From positions 62,001 through 126,000 of the forward strand of contig DASRBN010000025.1 in NCBI GenBank assembly GCA_035653615.1: a stretch of 64,000 nucleotides of DNA, given 5' to 3'. Shown piece after piece: positions 33,362 to 43,208 of the stretch. The translations under genes were made by a program, and so were the position numbers. The notes below the pieces were generated by a model, which was given only the letters and a program-made list of their open reading frames with translations, made no database searches and had not been told where the DNA came from. Within the stretch, counting starts at the first letter, position 1; the number at the start of each line of letters is the position of its first letter. This DNA comes from Ktedonobacteraceae bacterium. Its GTDB lineage: Bacteria > Chloroflexota > Ktedonobacteria > Ktedonobacterales > Ktedonobacteraceae.

Positions 33362-34321
33362 ATGCCCTGCAATTGGGGAGTGTTAGGCCCCGGTTTTGTT
33401 GCCACTCGCGCCGTCATTCCCGCCATCCAGAACGTAGCGAACGCCCGCGTACTTGCCGTAGCCAGCAGCAATAAAGAACGCGCCCGGCTTACTGCTGCCC
33501 GGTTTAGTATTAAGCAAGCGTATGATGACTACGACCAGTTGCTGGCAGACCCTGATATCCAGGCCGTCTATATCGCGCTTCCCAACCACCTGCACTATAA
33601 ATGGACGATTCGTGCTGCTCAAGCTGGCAAACATGTATTATGCGAGAAGCCACTGGCCATGAACGCTGCCGAATGCGATGAAATGATTGCCGCCTGCCGG
33701 CAAGCGCATGTCCTGTTAATGGAAGCCGTCATGTATCGTTTTCATCCGCGTATGCAATACCTGAAGCAATTGCTGGTTTCCGGTGCCTGTGGAAACATCC
33801 GCTTTTTGCATACCGCCTTCTCTTTTCCTTTCCATGCACCCGGCAATTATCGTAATTTCTCCCAGTTCGGGGGAGGAGCGTTACTGGATGTAGGAAGCTA
33901 TTGTGTCAATGCTGCTCGCTGGCTTACCGGTTCCGAGCCACAAGACACGCAGGGTATTTCATATAGCCAGAATGGTGTTGATACCAGTACGATGGCTATT
34001 TTGCGTTTTGAGCGGGATATTCTGGCCCATATCCAATGCAGTTTTACCGCAGCCGAACACCAGGTCATTGAAGTGGTGGGAAGTAAAGGAGCTGTCACAG
34101 CGCCGCTTGCTTTTACTGCCTGGAAAGATGACACGACGCTGCTGTTTATACAACGCGGTTCGACCCTGGAGCAAAAAGTTTTTGCGCCGGCAGACCCTTA
34201 CCAGGCGATGGTATCGCACTTTATCGATTGCATGCTTGGCCAGGCTTCCTTGCTTTATCCTGCTTCTGATGGGCGTGCAACGCTGCATGTGTTAGATCAG
34301 TTGAGAAAAAATGTGAGATGA
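33362..34321 (+). CDS. Gfo/Idh/MocA family oxidoreductase
   Basis: 319 aa. The N-terminal Rossmann domain begins CNWGVLGPGFVATRAVIPAI (G-x-G-x-x-A/T pattern), and the family signature EKPLAMNAAEC (catalytic Lys) is near residue 95, with VYIALPNHLHY before it. The C-terminal domain has GGGALLDVGSYCVNAARW, holding the conserved Asp and catalytic-site residues. These NAD(P)-dependent enzymes act on sugars or cyclitols, or as trans-dihydrodiol dehydrogenase-like proteins. TAGGAG precedes the ATG. Monocistronic; substrate unknown. Confidence 0.88.
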   Translation: MPCNWGVLGPGFVATRAVIPAIQNVANARVLAVASSNKERARLTAARFSIKQAYDDYDQLLADPDIQAVYIALPNHLHYKWTIRAAQAGKHVLCEKPLAMNAAECDEMIAACRQAHVLLMEAVMYRFHPRMQYLKQLLVSGACGNIRFLHTAFSFPFHAPGNYRNFSQFGGGALLDVGSYCVNAARWLTGSEPQDTQGISYSQNGVDTSTMAILRFERDILAHIQCSFTAAEHQVIEVVGSKGAVTAPLAFTAWKDDTTLLFIQRGSTLEQKVFAPADPYQAMVSHFIDCMLGQASLLYPASDGRATLHVLDQLRKNVR

Positions 34322-34337
34322 TTGTTCTTTTCAACTA

Positions 34338-34366
34338 TTGACGAAAGTCCTGGGAAAGGCTAGACT
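34338..34366 (+). promoter_or_regulatory. Sigma-70 promoter of glutamate dehydrogenase
   Basis: TTGACG and TAGACT with a 17-nt spacer. The leader to the ATG at 34583 would be about 210 nt, long enough for leader control, but I see no clear attenuator. Confidence 0.6.
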
Positions 34367-34582
34367 TACTGGTATCAATAGAAGAAGGGGGTGAGAGAAG
34401 AAAATAGCGACGGTCGTTGAATATCGATCAAGGAAGATGCAGTGAAGCAATCACTGCTTTGTTTTCTTTTATGCTACAGCTTGCAGTCACGCTATAGTTC
34501 GAATACACCTACTTACAAAAAAATGTACGAAACTTCTTCAATGCAGGAAGGAGTTGGTACGCATGAAAAGGAGATGCAGACA

Positions 34583-35848
34583 ATGCACGACGATGTGAAG
34601 TCTGCCGCATTGAATCCCTACGATATGGCGGTCCAGCAGTTCGAAGCTGCCGCTGATAAGCTTAACCTCTCTGAGGATATGCGCGAGATTCTGCGACAGC
34701 CTAAACGCGAGCTTACCGTTCATTTCCCCGTAAGGCTCGACGATGGTCGAATCAGGACGTTTACAGGTTATCGTGTTCAGCATAACGTGAATCGCGGTCC
34801 GGCTAAGGGCGGCATTCGCTACAGCCCCGAGGTGACGCTGGATGAGGTGAAGGCGCTGGCTATGTGGATGAGCTGGAAATGCGCCGTGGTCGGAATCCCC
34901 TATGGCGGCGCTAAAGGGGGCGTCATCTGCGATCCCAAGCATATGAGCCCCGGCGAATTAGAGCGTCTCACTCGCCGCTATGCTACTGAGATTTCCGTTA
35001 TTATCGGGCCGCACGGTGATATTCCAGCTCCCGATGTCAATACGAACTCGCAGGTGATGGCATGGATTATGGATACCTATTCCATGCACGAAGGTTTTTC
35101 AATTCCAGCAGTCGTTACCGGCAAACCGCTCTCGATTGGCGGAAGTGAGGGCCGCAACGACGCGACCGCGACCGGTGTCCTGTTCGTGACTCGCCAGGCG
35201 GCTAAGCGTATCGGCATGCCGCTGCAAGGCGCTCGTGTCAGCATACAGGGCTTCGGCAATGCTGGTTCTATCGCCGCGCGCCTCTTCCACCAGGAAGGGT
35301 GCAAGATTGTGGCGGTTAGTGATACGCGCGGCGGCATCTACGATGAGTCCGGGCTTGATCCTTCAGCCGTTCTCCGTCATAAGCAAGAAAAAGGAAGCGT
35401 CACCGATTTCCCTCGTGCTCAAAAGGTGAGCATCCAGGATGTATTGGAAGTACCCTGCGACATTCTGATTCCTGCTGCTACTGAGGGTGTCATTACGGCA
35501 ATCAATGCTGATCGCATCCAGGCGCGCATTGTAGCAGAAGCTGCGAATGGGCCAACAACACCCGAGGCAGATAAGATCCTCTTCGACAAGGATATCATTG
35601 TTGTGCCCGATATTCTCGCCAATGCCGGTGGTGTGACCGTCAGCTACTTCGAATGGGTGCAGGATCTGCAAAGTTTCTTCTGGGGAGTTGAAGAGATTAC
35701 GCAAAAGCTCGAAGTAATTATGAATCGCGCCTTTGCTGCTGTTACCGAGAAAGCAGAGCACTACTCCTGCGATATGCGATTGGCCGCCAATATGCTTGCT
35801 ATCTCCCGTGTAGCGGAAGCGACGCAGGTGCGTGGCATTTACCCGTAG
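34583..35848 (+). CDS. gdhA: Glutamate dehydrogenase
   Basis: 421 aa from the ATG at 34583, preceded by AAAAGGAG; earlier starts add residues unlike the family. It interconverts glutamate and 2-oxoglutarate plus ammonia. Substrate and catalytic parts: GGIRYSPEVTLDEVKALAMWMSWK, the Lys region GIPYGGAKGGV, and PAPDVNTNSQVMAWIMDTYS. The NAD(P) fold begins at VSIQGFGNAGSIAARLF. The catabolic, NAD-type length of ~420 residues fits. It carries its own promoter. The gene ends near a 91-bp perfect palindrome. Confidence 0.94.
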   Translation: MHDDVKSAALNPYDMAVQQFEAAADKLNLSEDMREILRQPKRELTVHFPVRLDDGRIRTFTGYRVQHNVNRGPAKGGIRYSPEVTLDEVKALAMWMSWKCAVVGIPYGGAKGGVICDPKHMSPGELERLTRRYATEISVIIGPHGDIPAPDVNTNSQVMAWIMDTYSMHEGFSIPAVVTGKPLSIGGSEGRNDATATGVLFVTRQAAKRIGMPLQGARVSIQGFGNAGSIAARLFHQEGCKIVAVSDTRGGIYDESGLDPSAVLRHKQEKGSVTDFPRAQKVSIQDVLEVPCDILIPAATEGVITAINADRIQARIVAEAANGPTTPEADKILFDKDIIVVPDILANAGGVTVSYFEWVQDLQSFFWGVEEITQKLEVIMNRAFAAVTEKAEHYSCDMRLAANMLAISRVAEATQVRGIYP

Positions 35849-35943
35849 GCGAGCTTCACCTTATGGGTGTAATCAGATAACTTTGATGATCCCGTGATAG
35901 CCGGTGATGGTTTTTAACAAATTATTGCGGCAATAAACGCGCG

Positions 35944-36034
35944 GGCCGATGAATCGGCGCTGGGCGCGATCAATCGGCCCCTACGGGCATCCCGTAGGGG
36001 CCGATTGATCGCGCCCAGCGCCGATTCATCGGCC
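35944..36034. repeat. 44-bp perfect inverted repeat (palindromic element)
   Basis: Two 44-base arms (35944-35987 and 35991-36034) are perfectly complementary around a 3-nt centre. It contains sub-repeats: GGCCGATGAATCGGC, GCGCGATCAATCGGCC and CCCTACGGG. It lies between the convergent gdhA and acidic-protein genes, ending 3 nt before the latter's stop. Parts of the same words recur at 60874-60950 and around 52942-52960. It may be a small non-autonomous element or act as a bidirectional terminator. Confidence 0.85.
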
Positions 36035-36037
36035 ACG

Positions 36038-36595
36038 TTAGAATCCGCGTCGTGGCTCGCGCCTGGGCTTTTTGCTCGGCTTGGGTGGTTTCACTTGCCG
36101 GCCCGGTTTGGGCTTTTTGCGGCCCCGGCCAATGGCCCAATCGTCTTCTTCTTCCTCCTCGTCCTCCTCGTCGAAGAAATCTTCCTCTTCGTCTTCTTCG
36201 GCTTCGGGGGTAACGAGGTCTAAATCGGGGAATTCGGTATCATCGGCCATTTCATCCACATCGATGTTTGGAATGCCCAGTTCATCCTCTTCAGCAACGA
36301 GGTCAGGTTCCTCCAGTTCGGGTTCCATTTCCTCTTCCTCTTCTTCATCGGGTGCGAAGGCAGGCTCAACGACAGATTGGGATCGTGTTTCCCTATGCCC
36401 ATCGCTGGTAGGGGCTGTGCTTGTACGCCCGGCTCTACGAAGGGCTATTGGTTCTGGAAGCTCCGCCTCCGCGCTTTCGGTGCCATCTTCGGATTTTGAC
36501 CCGCCGATCACCCTGCGCCCGGCAGCGACATCGAGCCAGAACTGAGAATAGTAATGTGGCCGTTCTGCGTCTTTCTCGCTATCTTTCCTTGTCAT
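36038..36595 (-). CDS. Highly acidic protein with basic tail, unknown function
   Basis: 185 aa. Residues 1-40 look like a small conserved N-terminus (HYYSQFWLDVAAGRRVIGG). The middle (about 80-155) is dominated by Glu/Asp runs, and the last 30 residues are Lys/Arg/Pro-rich (GRGRKKPKPGRQVKPPKPSK). This charge layout suggests a disordered protein that could bind RNA, ribosomes or a basic partner. No known family. Codon use agrees with neighbours, and the GAG/GAA runs explain the Ser-rich frame on the other strand, so that frame is not a gene. Confidence 0.7.
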   Translation of the reverse strand: MTRKDSEKDAERPHYYSQFWLDVAAGRRVIGGSKSEDGTESAEAELPEPIALRRAGRTSTAPTSDGHRETRSQSVVEPAFAPDEEEEEEMEPELEEPDLVAEEDELGIPNIDVDEMADDTEFPDLDLVTPEAEEDEEEDFFDEEDEEEEEDDWAIGRGRKKPKPGRQVKPPKPSKKPRREPRRGF

Positions 36596-36975
36596 TCTCC
36601 ACCTGTTATTTTTCTGTAAGGCGATCCTCGTAACCGCCCCGCATAATTTGTAGTTCTACCACTTCCGAAAAGGCAAGAACTTTCATCCCTACCGGTGGTA
36701 TCTCCACTGTCATCATATGAAGAAAGTAACTATCTGTCAAGATGTATTTTTATAGGTCTGAAGCTGCTTATAATGGGAACTGCTAGCCTGTCAAGACCCC
36801 AGGTGCATGAATTGATGTTTGAGAGTATTTGCATGGAACTGTTCGCGCCCATATAATATAGTATGATGCTTTAGACCCCCGATGCCTGATTCTAACGTCT
36901 TATGAGAGAAAATAGGATGGTAGTTATTGGCGACTGGCACCCCTCAGGATGCCCTACGAGTTTTGGAGGAAATAC
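36596..36975. other. Intergenic region upstream of dxs
   Basis: 380 bp between the acidic-protein gene (minus) and dxs (plus). It holds the strong promoter at 36829-36857 and the dxs leader. I see no gene or tRNA. Confidence 0.5.
36829..36857 (+). promoter_or_regulatory. Sigma-70 promoter of dxs
   Basis: TTGCAT and a perfect TATAAT separated by 17 nt, about 120 nt before the TTG start of dxs. Confidence 0.75.
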
Positions 36976-38922
36976 TTGGCGAGGATTCTCGATACTATTA
37001 ATGGCCCAGAGCAGTTACGCGCCCTGACAACCGCGCAAATGCAGCAACTGGCTGAAGAAATTCGACGTGAGATCATCGAAAAGGTCTCGGTAAAAGGTGG
37101 TCACCTGGCCCCAAACCTGGGCGTGGTTGAACTGACGATGGCGCTGCACTACGTTTTCGATACCCCAAACGACCTGCTGGTCTGGGATATTGGGCACCAG
37201 GCTTATGTGCATAAGCTTCTGACGGGACGAAGAGACCGTTTCCATACCATACGTCAATTCGGTGGTCTTTCCGGCTATCTGCGGCGTGATGAAAGCCCTT
37301 ATGATGTCTTCGGGGCAAGCCATGCCAGCACTTCAATTTCAGCCGCGCTCGGCTTAGCTGTCGCTCGTGACCTGCAAGGACAGAATTTCAAAGTCGTAGC
37401 CGTGATAGGTGATGGCGCGTTAACCGGCGGTATGGCTCTGGAAGCGATCAACAATGCGGGCAGTCTCAAAAAAAATCTCATCATTGTCTTGAATGACAAT
37501 GAGAAATCCATCTCTGATAATGTTGGAGCTTTGCATCATTACCTGGGGAAGATACGCCAGGTAGAAACTTCTCCCAGCTATCGCCAGTTACGTGAAATGG
37601 CAAAAGGATCAATCGAAAAACTTCCGGTGGTCGGGGACAAAGCGCGCGAGGCGGCGGGTCGTGCCGAAATGAGCTTCAAGAATTTTGTGATGCACAGCAA
37701 GGCAGGGCTTATCTTTGAAGAATTGGGCATCAAATTCTTTGGACCTTTCGATGGGCATAATATTCCGTTGATGCTCGACGTTTTTGAGAATATCAAGCAT
37801 ATCGAAGGCCCCGTCATCGTGCAGGTGGTCACGAAAAAGGGCAAGGGTTGGGAGTTCGCGGAAAAGGACTCGACCAAATGGCATGGCCCTGGCGCTTTCG
37901 ATTATGAAACCGGCGTTATCAAGAAAAACCCTTCCGACCCACCGACCTATACGGATGTCTTTGCGAATACATTGGTGGAACTGGCCGAGAAGGATAAGTC
38001 GATTGTCGGCATCACGGCGGCAATGGCGGAAGGTACCGGCCTGAAAAAGATGCACCAGCGCTTTCCAGAGCGCTACTTTGATGTCGGCATCGCGGAACAG
38101 CACGCCGTCACCTTCGCTGGCGGCCTTGCTGTGGGTGGTCTGCGTCCCGTCGTTGCCATCTATTCCACTTTCTTGCAGCGCGCTTATGACCAGGTGATAC
38201 ACGACATCTGTATGCAAGACCTGCACGTCGTCTTTGCCATGGATCGTGCCGGTGTAGTGGGCGAGGATGGCCCAACCCAGCACGGCGTATTCGATATTGC
38301 TTTCCTACGCCCCATTCCCAATATGAAGCTCATGGCGCCCAAGGATGAGAATGAACTGCGCCATATGCTTTATACTGCTGTGTATATGGATGGTCCCGTT
38401 GCTTTGCGCTATGCCAGGGGGAAGGCGGTTGGTGTGCCCCTGGATGCCGAATTGCGTAAACTGGAGGTCGGTAAGGCAGAACTGCTGAGTCCGGCTACTA
38501 TTGAAGATGCGGAGCGGCAAGATTGCACCATTCTGGCCTATGGCACAACTGTTGCGCAGGCGGAACTGGCGGCCAAAGAACTGGCGGAAGAAGGCATTCA
38601 TGTGACCGTAGTAAATGCGCGTTGGGCCAAGCCCCTTGACGAGGAAATGATCCTGCGGCTGGCCAGGGGAACACGGCGTATGGTGACCATCGAAGATCAT
38701 GTCGTCGCGGGTGGTTTCGGCAGCGCGGTACTCGAATTGCTAGAGGCCCGCGGTCTATTGCCTCACGTCGATATACGGCTGATTGGTTTCCCCGATAGGC
38801 TGGTTGAACATGGAGCGCCCTCTATCCTGAAGGAACTCTATGGGCTGACATCCTCGCATGTCAAGGATGTTGTGCGGGAGCTTGTGCATTCCGAGTCTAA
38901 GGGATACGAACTGGCTCGTTAA
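36976..38922 (+). CDS. dxs: 1-deoxy-D-xylulose-5-phosphate synthase
   Basis: 648 aa starting with TTG at 36976, chosen because TGGAGGA stands 7-13 nt before it and the protein then begins (M)ARILDTINGPEQL as in the family. First MEP-pathway enzyme; joins pyruvate and glyceraldehyde phosphate using ThDP. Seen: HLAPNLGVVELT, VWDIGHQAYVHKLLTGR, GHASTSISAALGLA, GDGALTGGMALEAINNAG and LNDNEKSISDNVG for the cofactor domain, then DVGIAEQHAVTFAGGLA with the catalytic Glu. An ATG at 36949 is a less likely start. The gene ends at a palindrome shared with the convergent ABC gene. Confidence 0.95.
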   Translation: MARILDTINGPEQLRALTTAQMQQLAEEIRREIIEKVSVKGGHLAPNLGVVELTMALHYVFDTPNDLLVWDIGHQAYVHKLLTGRRDRFHTIRQFGGLSGYLRRDESPYDVFGASHASTSISAALGLAVARDLQGQNFKVVAVIGDGALTGGMALEAINNAGSLKKNLIIVLNDNEKSISDNVGALHHYLGKIRQVETSPSYRQLREMAKGSIEKLPVVGDKAREAAGRAEMSFKNFVMHSKAGLIFEELGIKFFGPFDGHNIPLMLDVFENIKHIEGPVIVQVVTKKGKGWEFAEKDSTKWHGPGAFDYETGVIKKNPSDPPTYTDVFANTLVELAEKDKSIVGITAAMAEGTGLKKMHQRFPERYFDVGIAEQHAVTFAGGLAVGGLRPVVAIYSTFLQRAYDQVIHDICMQDLHVVFAMDRAGVVGEDGPTQHGVFDIAFLRPIPNMKLMAPKDENELRHMLYTAVYMDGPVALRYARGKAVGVPLDAELRKLEVGKAELLSPATIEDAERQDCTILAYGTTVAQAELAAKELAEEGIHVTVVNARWAKPLDEEMILRLARGTRRMVTIEDHVVAGGFGSAVLELLEARGLLPHVDIRLIGFPDRLVEHGAPSILKELYGLTSSHVKDVVRELVHSESKGYELAR

Positions 38923-38931
38923 TAGGTGTGC

Positions 38932-38974
38932 GATAATCCATCTGGCCAGCGTATCGTGCTCACCAGATGGATTA

Positions 38975-38976
<2 letters not shown>
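38932..38976. terminator. Stem-loop at convergent dxs/ABC gene ends
   Basis: Perfect 14-base arms (GATAATCCATCTGG and complement) with a 17-nt loop. The right arm contains two bases of the TGA stop of the minus-strand ABC ATPase gene. No T-run, so a protein-free terminator is not certain. Confidence 0.6.
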
Positions 38977-39658
<682 letters not shown>

Positions 39659-39871
39659 ACTATCCTGTGATTGATTCTGCCCTGTTGGTACGATTTTGCG
39701 GTTGATATTATATCATTTTCGTAGCTTTCATAGTGTTACAAGAAGGTATGAAACTTATTCATAACTACCTCCTTACTCTTCACCGTGTCCACATCTCTCA
39801 TGCTGGAAGAGTTACCGGCTTCGCAGAGAATACGTTTAAATTGAAGTGAAATGTAAGAGATTGTTTCCGCC

Positions 39872-42025
39872 ATGAAAGAGACACGAATGGTACTACGGCA
39901 ATTACGGAGGGTGAATCTAGTACCACTGCTCTCAGCAGCAGGCCAGCTTGCTGTGCTTGTTGCCGTTGCGATTGCACTTCTCTATCCCGCGCCATTTCAA
40001 CAAAATCAGTTGCCGGCAGTTTCAGGAGTCAGTGACGTATTGATGAGCCACTGGCCATTCGCGTTGCTGATCCAGCGCACCTTCGCGCAGGAACACACGC
40101 TGCCACTGTGGAATCCGTATATTGCCGGCGGCTTGCCCCTCGATGCTAATCCACTGGCGGCATTTTTCTATCCGCCAACGCTGCTGGTCCATTTTCTTTC
40201 GTTACGTGATTACTTCCTCGTACTCTTTTTAGCGCACCTGGTCTTTGCGGGCCTCGGGATGCTGCTGCTGGCGCGCCTCGCGCTTAAATTATCGCCTCTA
40301 GCAGCGCTGGCGGCGGCAGTAAGTTACATGGCGACACCGGCATTGATCAGCCATCTTGGCGCGGGTCATGTCACCATCATTCAAACGGTAGCCTGGTATC
40401 CCTGGGTCGCGCTGACCTGTTGGGCAACTGTGCGAGAGTCGCTCCGCCGCTGCGGGCTTTTTGGCATCTGTATCGCAATGATGTTGCTGGCCGGGCATCC
40501 ACAAATGGCATATTATGGGCTACTAATGACGATCGGTATGTCGGCATGGTTCCTGGCAAAACGTTGGTATGTGGAAGGGCGGCAAGCGGCACTGTCATCA
40601 CTGACAGGGCTGATCGTGGGTGGAGGTATCGCTGTGCTACTGGCGTCGGTCTACCTGCTACCCCTGTTCGAACTTACCGCTCATTCGACGCGCCAGCTCT
40701 CATTGAATGCCGCGGATAGCTATCCGTTGTCGCGCTTCCTGCAGGAACTGATCGATCAACGACCGCCTTCGTATCCAGCATGGGAAAAAATGCTCACCCC
40801 CGGTCTGGCCGCTCTTGTTCTGGCGCTGCTCGCCGTAGCGGTTTACTGGCGGCGCGTCTGGCCGCTGCTGCTTGCTATCATCATCGTGGCAACGCTTGCG
40901 ATGGGCCATGCCTTGCCGTTTTACCGTGTGGCTGCGAAGGTCTTGCCCGATTTTAATCACTTTCGTGATCTTACGCGCATATGGTTCGTCGCGCTCATGT
41001 TGTTCGCCCTGCTGGCGGGGTTTGGCGCGGACGCGCTTCTTAAGGGTGTACGCCGCGTCTTGCCGCGTGGGAGGGTTGTCGCCGGTTTTCTGCTTGTCCT
41101 GGTCATCGCGCTTTCACTCGTCAAAACAGATATGGGATATGCGCATGATGGTGATATTGTCGCGGCTACAACGCCTACTGCCCTGGCGCGTGTAGTGGTG
41201 CAGTTAGCCGGCTCCGGGCGTGTCTACGATATACAGCGGATCATTCCACAGCGGGACGCGATAGCGTTACAAATACCACTCGCGGATGGTCAGGACCCGC
41301 TCTTGCTTGAAGACTATGTGACCTATATGCAGCGTGCTGGCGGATATACTGCCAGTGGCTACCATCTCTACATCCCTGATTACGATAATTCACACGTTCA
41401 GCCGCACGCCAGGCTGCTTGGATTGATGCATATCAGCATCGTGGTTTCGCGCAGGCCGCTGACCGATCCCCTCTTCATACTGATTGAGAAAGTAAATGGC
41501 GTATTCATCTATCAAAACACCGCTGATGCCGGTCCCGGCTACTTCGTTTTGCCAGGGTCTGGTGGCAATCCACCATCGCTCGACCAGGTACAGCAGCTTC
41601 CTGCTGGTATTCGCGCTATCACGCTTGAGCCAGAGCAGCAGGTATTCACTTTTTCCACCGCTGTAGCCGGCTATTTCGTGATTGCTATGCCCGCATTTCC
41701 TGGTTGGAATGCCGTGCTGGATGGACATGCCGCGCAGGTACAGTTGATTGGAGGCGTGCTACCGGCCATCAAGGTTGGTCCTGGTACGCATATGTTAAGT
41801 TACACGTATGCCCCCTCATCTGTGCGCTACGGCGCTTTGCTTTCAGCGGCTGGCCTGGTGGCTATTCTTGCCTGGTTGTTTGTTGTGTACTTCTGGATGC
41901 CCCGCAAATCTCATCGTTTGCGGAAAAGCAAACTGCCAGAGCCGGAGGCTACTGTTAGTGCCGATTCCAATTCTTCTGTAGGCGAAGTTACTGTGGTAGG
42001 CGAAAACAAAAGTGGCAGCAGGTGA
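39872..42025 (+). CDS. YfhO-like multi-span membrane protein
   Basis: 717 aa. About 12 hydrophobic segments from residue 20 to 430 are followed by a ~220-residue outside domain and a last membrane helix near 655-680. The motifs SHWPFALLIQRTFAQEHTLPLWNPYIAGG and the DFNHFRDLTRIWFVALML segment match YfhO (PF09586) proteins, which assist glycosylation of lipoteichoic acid or related polymers in Bacillus and resemble C-class glycosyltransferases. The acidic residue in the first outside loop is the likely catalytic one. It is flanked by the ABC ATPase and the nuclease gene. Confidence 0.75.
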   Translation: MKETRMVLRQLRRVNLVPLLSAAGQLAVLVAVAIALLYPAPFQQNQLPAVSGVSDVLMSHWPFALLIQRTFAQEHTLPLWNPYIAGGLPLDANPLAAFFYPPTLLVHFLSLRDYFLVLFLAHLVFAGLGMLLLARLALKLSPLAALAAAVSYMATPALISHLGAGHVTIIQTVAWYPWVALTCWATVRESLRRCGLFGICIAMMLLAGHPQMAYYGLLMTIGMSAWFLAKRWYVEGRQAALSSLTGLIVGGGIAVLLASVYLLPLFELTAHSTRQLSLNAADSYPLSRFLQELIDQRPPSYPAWEKMLTPGLAALVLALLAVAVYWRRVWPLLLAIIIVATLAMGHALPFYRVAAKVLPDFNHFRDLTRIWFVALMLFALLAGFGADALLKGVRRVLPRGRVVAGFLLVLVIALSLVKTDMGYAHDGDIVAATTPTALARVVVQLAGSGRVYDIQRIIPQRDAIALQIPLADGQDPLLLEDYVTYMQRAGGYTASGYHLYIPDYDNSHVQPHARLLGLMHISIVVSRRPLTDPLFILIEKVNGVFIYQNTADAGPGYFVLPGSGGNPPSLDQVQQLPAGIRAITLEPEQQVFTFSTAVAGYFVIAMPAFPGWNAVLDGHAAQVQLIGGVLPAIKVGPGTHMLSYTYAPSSVRYGALLSAAGLVAILAWLFVVYFWMPRKSHRLRKSKLPEPEATVSADSNSSVGEVTVVGENKSGSR

Positions 42026-42347
42026 ATTTTACGCGGAATATGCTTGCCAGCATTGGCTTCAAAAATGTGGGGTGTTGGAGTGGGGACAATCAGAGGAAAT
42101 TTCCAGCCACGCTCATCAACAACGTGATCAGCAACTAAGATGATTTTGCGATAACGTATCTGCCGCCGCATCTCGACCCTCCGCCCCACTACATCGCACT
42201 TCTCTGTTCTGGTAAAGAGTATACCTCATTTTTTTCGTGTTGGGGAGTAGGAATTTTTCCCCGCTATACACGATATTATCGAGTTTTAAATCCGGCTATG
42301 CTATACTCTGGCAAATATCGTGGTATAGAAAGGGAGACGATAGCCAG
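42026..42347. other. Intergenic region before the nuclease gene
   Basis: 322 bp. It ends with an extended -10 promoter (42299-42307). A 60-codon minus-strand frame at 42010-42189 is open but has no family likeness or ribosome site. Nothing else is seen. Confidence 0.45.
42299..42307 (+). promoter_or_regulatory. Extended -10 promoter
   Basis: TGCTATACT (TG-n before TATACT) about 40 nt before the ATG at 42348; no matching -35 box, as is common for extended -10 promoters. Confidence 0.5.
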
Positions 42348-43196
42348 ATGAAAAGCAAACGACCTTATACGCATATTCTTAAAAATCTCTTGCACGAACA
42401 GGCTGAGGAAATTGTGCCTGTCCTGGAGCCCGGCCTTCAGGTGATACAGGTTTTGGATATCGAGATGCCCGAGCTTCGATCAATTCCACTCGAAGGCTCT
42501 CCAAGTGAGATGGATAAGGGACTTGTAGGCTTGCTTATGCCAGGAGCGGAGGTTGTGAAAGCCTACAAAACCGAATGGATTGAGCATTCAGGAAAATTTG
42601 AACGCGCTTATCGCGTCAAGGAAGAAGGGTCTGATGAGCCAACCGTCTTAATGATTGAGTTTCAGATGGAACGCGATGACAAGAAACTCCCACGCCGTCT
42701 CCTGGCGAATTTTGCTACGGTCATGCGCAAAGTAAAAGAAGATTTCCCGGAAGATGACCATGTTGTTCAGTATGAGAGTGGGAATCGGGGAACAGTAATT
42801 GCCTATGATGTCTATCCAGAAGTCCTCTGCCCGTTCCCCAGCGCGATCCCTGAACATATACGAGATGAAATTGGGGGGAGAGTGATGATGGAATTCAAGT
42901 TCAAGAGAATCCAGCTGTGGGAGATGGATGCGCGGGAGGTGCTGAATACACATGTTAGTGCGGCCTACTTCTTGCTCCCGGCGATGAAAAATGCCGATGC
43001 AGACCTTTTGGGCCTTGCCATTAATGAACTTGCTCAGCGATTCCAGGGGAACGATGCAGAGTTAGGGCGGCATTTGACGGGCCTGAACATGATGCTGCAA
43101 ATGTCCGAGACGATGACAGATGAGCAAAAGTCAGCGGTGCAGGAACATCTCAGGCCGTTCGCACACCTGGTCAAGGACGATCCTCTAGATGAGTGA
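42348..43196 (+). CDS. Rpn-like PD-(D/E)XK nuclease-family protein
   Basis: 282 aa from the ATG at 42348 (AAAGGGAG before it). The core HSGKFERAYRVKEEGSDEP followed by TVLMIEFQMERDDKKLPRRLL matches the PD-(D/E)XK shape seen in the Rpn/DUF4351 group, in which D...E-x-Q replaces E-x-K. The first acidic residue is Glu in place of the usual Asp. The C-terminal helices (LGLAINELAQRFQ, LTGLNMMLQMSETM) are typical of these proteins. Members promote recombination or are of unknown role, and are often multi-copy and mobile-looking. The gene separates an ABC ATPase from its likely permease. Confidence 0.65.
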   Translation: MKSKRPYTHILKNLLHEQAEEIVPVLEPGLQVIQVLDIEMPELRSIPLEGSPSEMDKGLVGLLMPGAEVVKAYKTEWIEHSGKFERAYRVKEEGSDEPTVLMIEFQMERDDKKLPRRLLANFATVMRKVKEDFPEDDHVVQYESGNRGTVIAYDVYPEVLCPFPSAIPEHIRDEIGGRVMMEFKFKRIQLWEMDAREVLNTHVSAAYFLLPAMKNADADLLGLAINELAQRFQGNDAELGRHLTGLNMMLQMSETMTDEQKSAVQEHLRPFAHLVKDDPLDE

Positions 43197-43208
43197 TGGT
43201 GCGCACAT

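Noticed and set aside
36072-36545. Plus-strand Ser-rich frame opposite the acidic protein
   Set aside because: It is the complement of Glu/Asp codon runs in the minus-strand gene; serine runs are a shadow effect.
42010-42189. Small minus-strand frame before the nuclease gene
   Set aside because: No ribosome site and no recognisable likeness; it overlaps the end of the YfhO-like gene.
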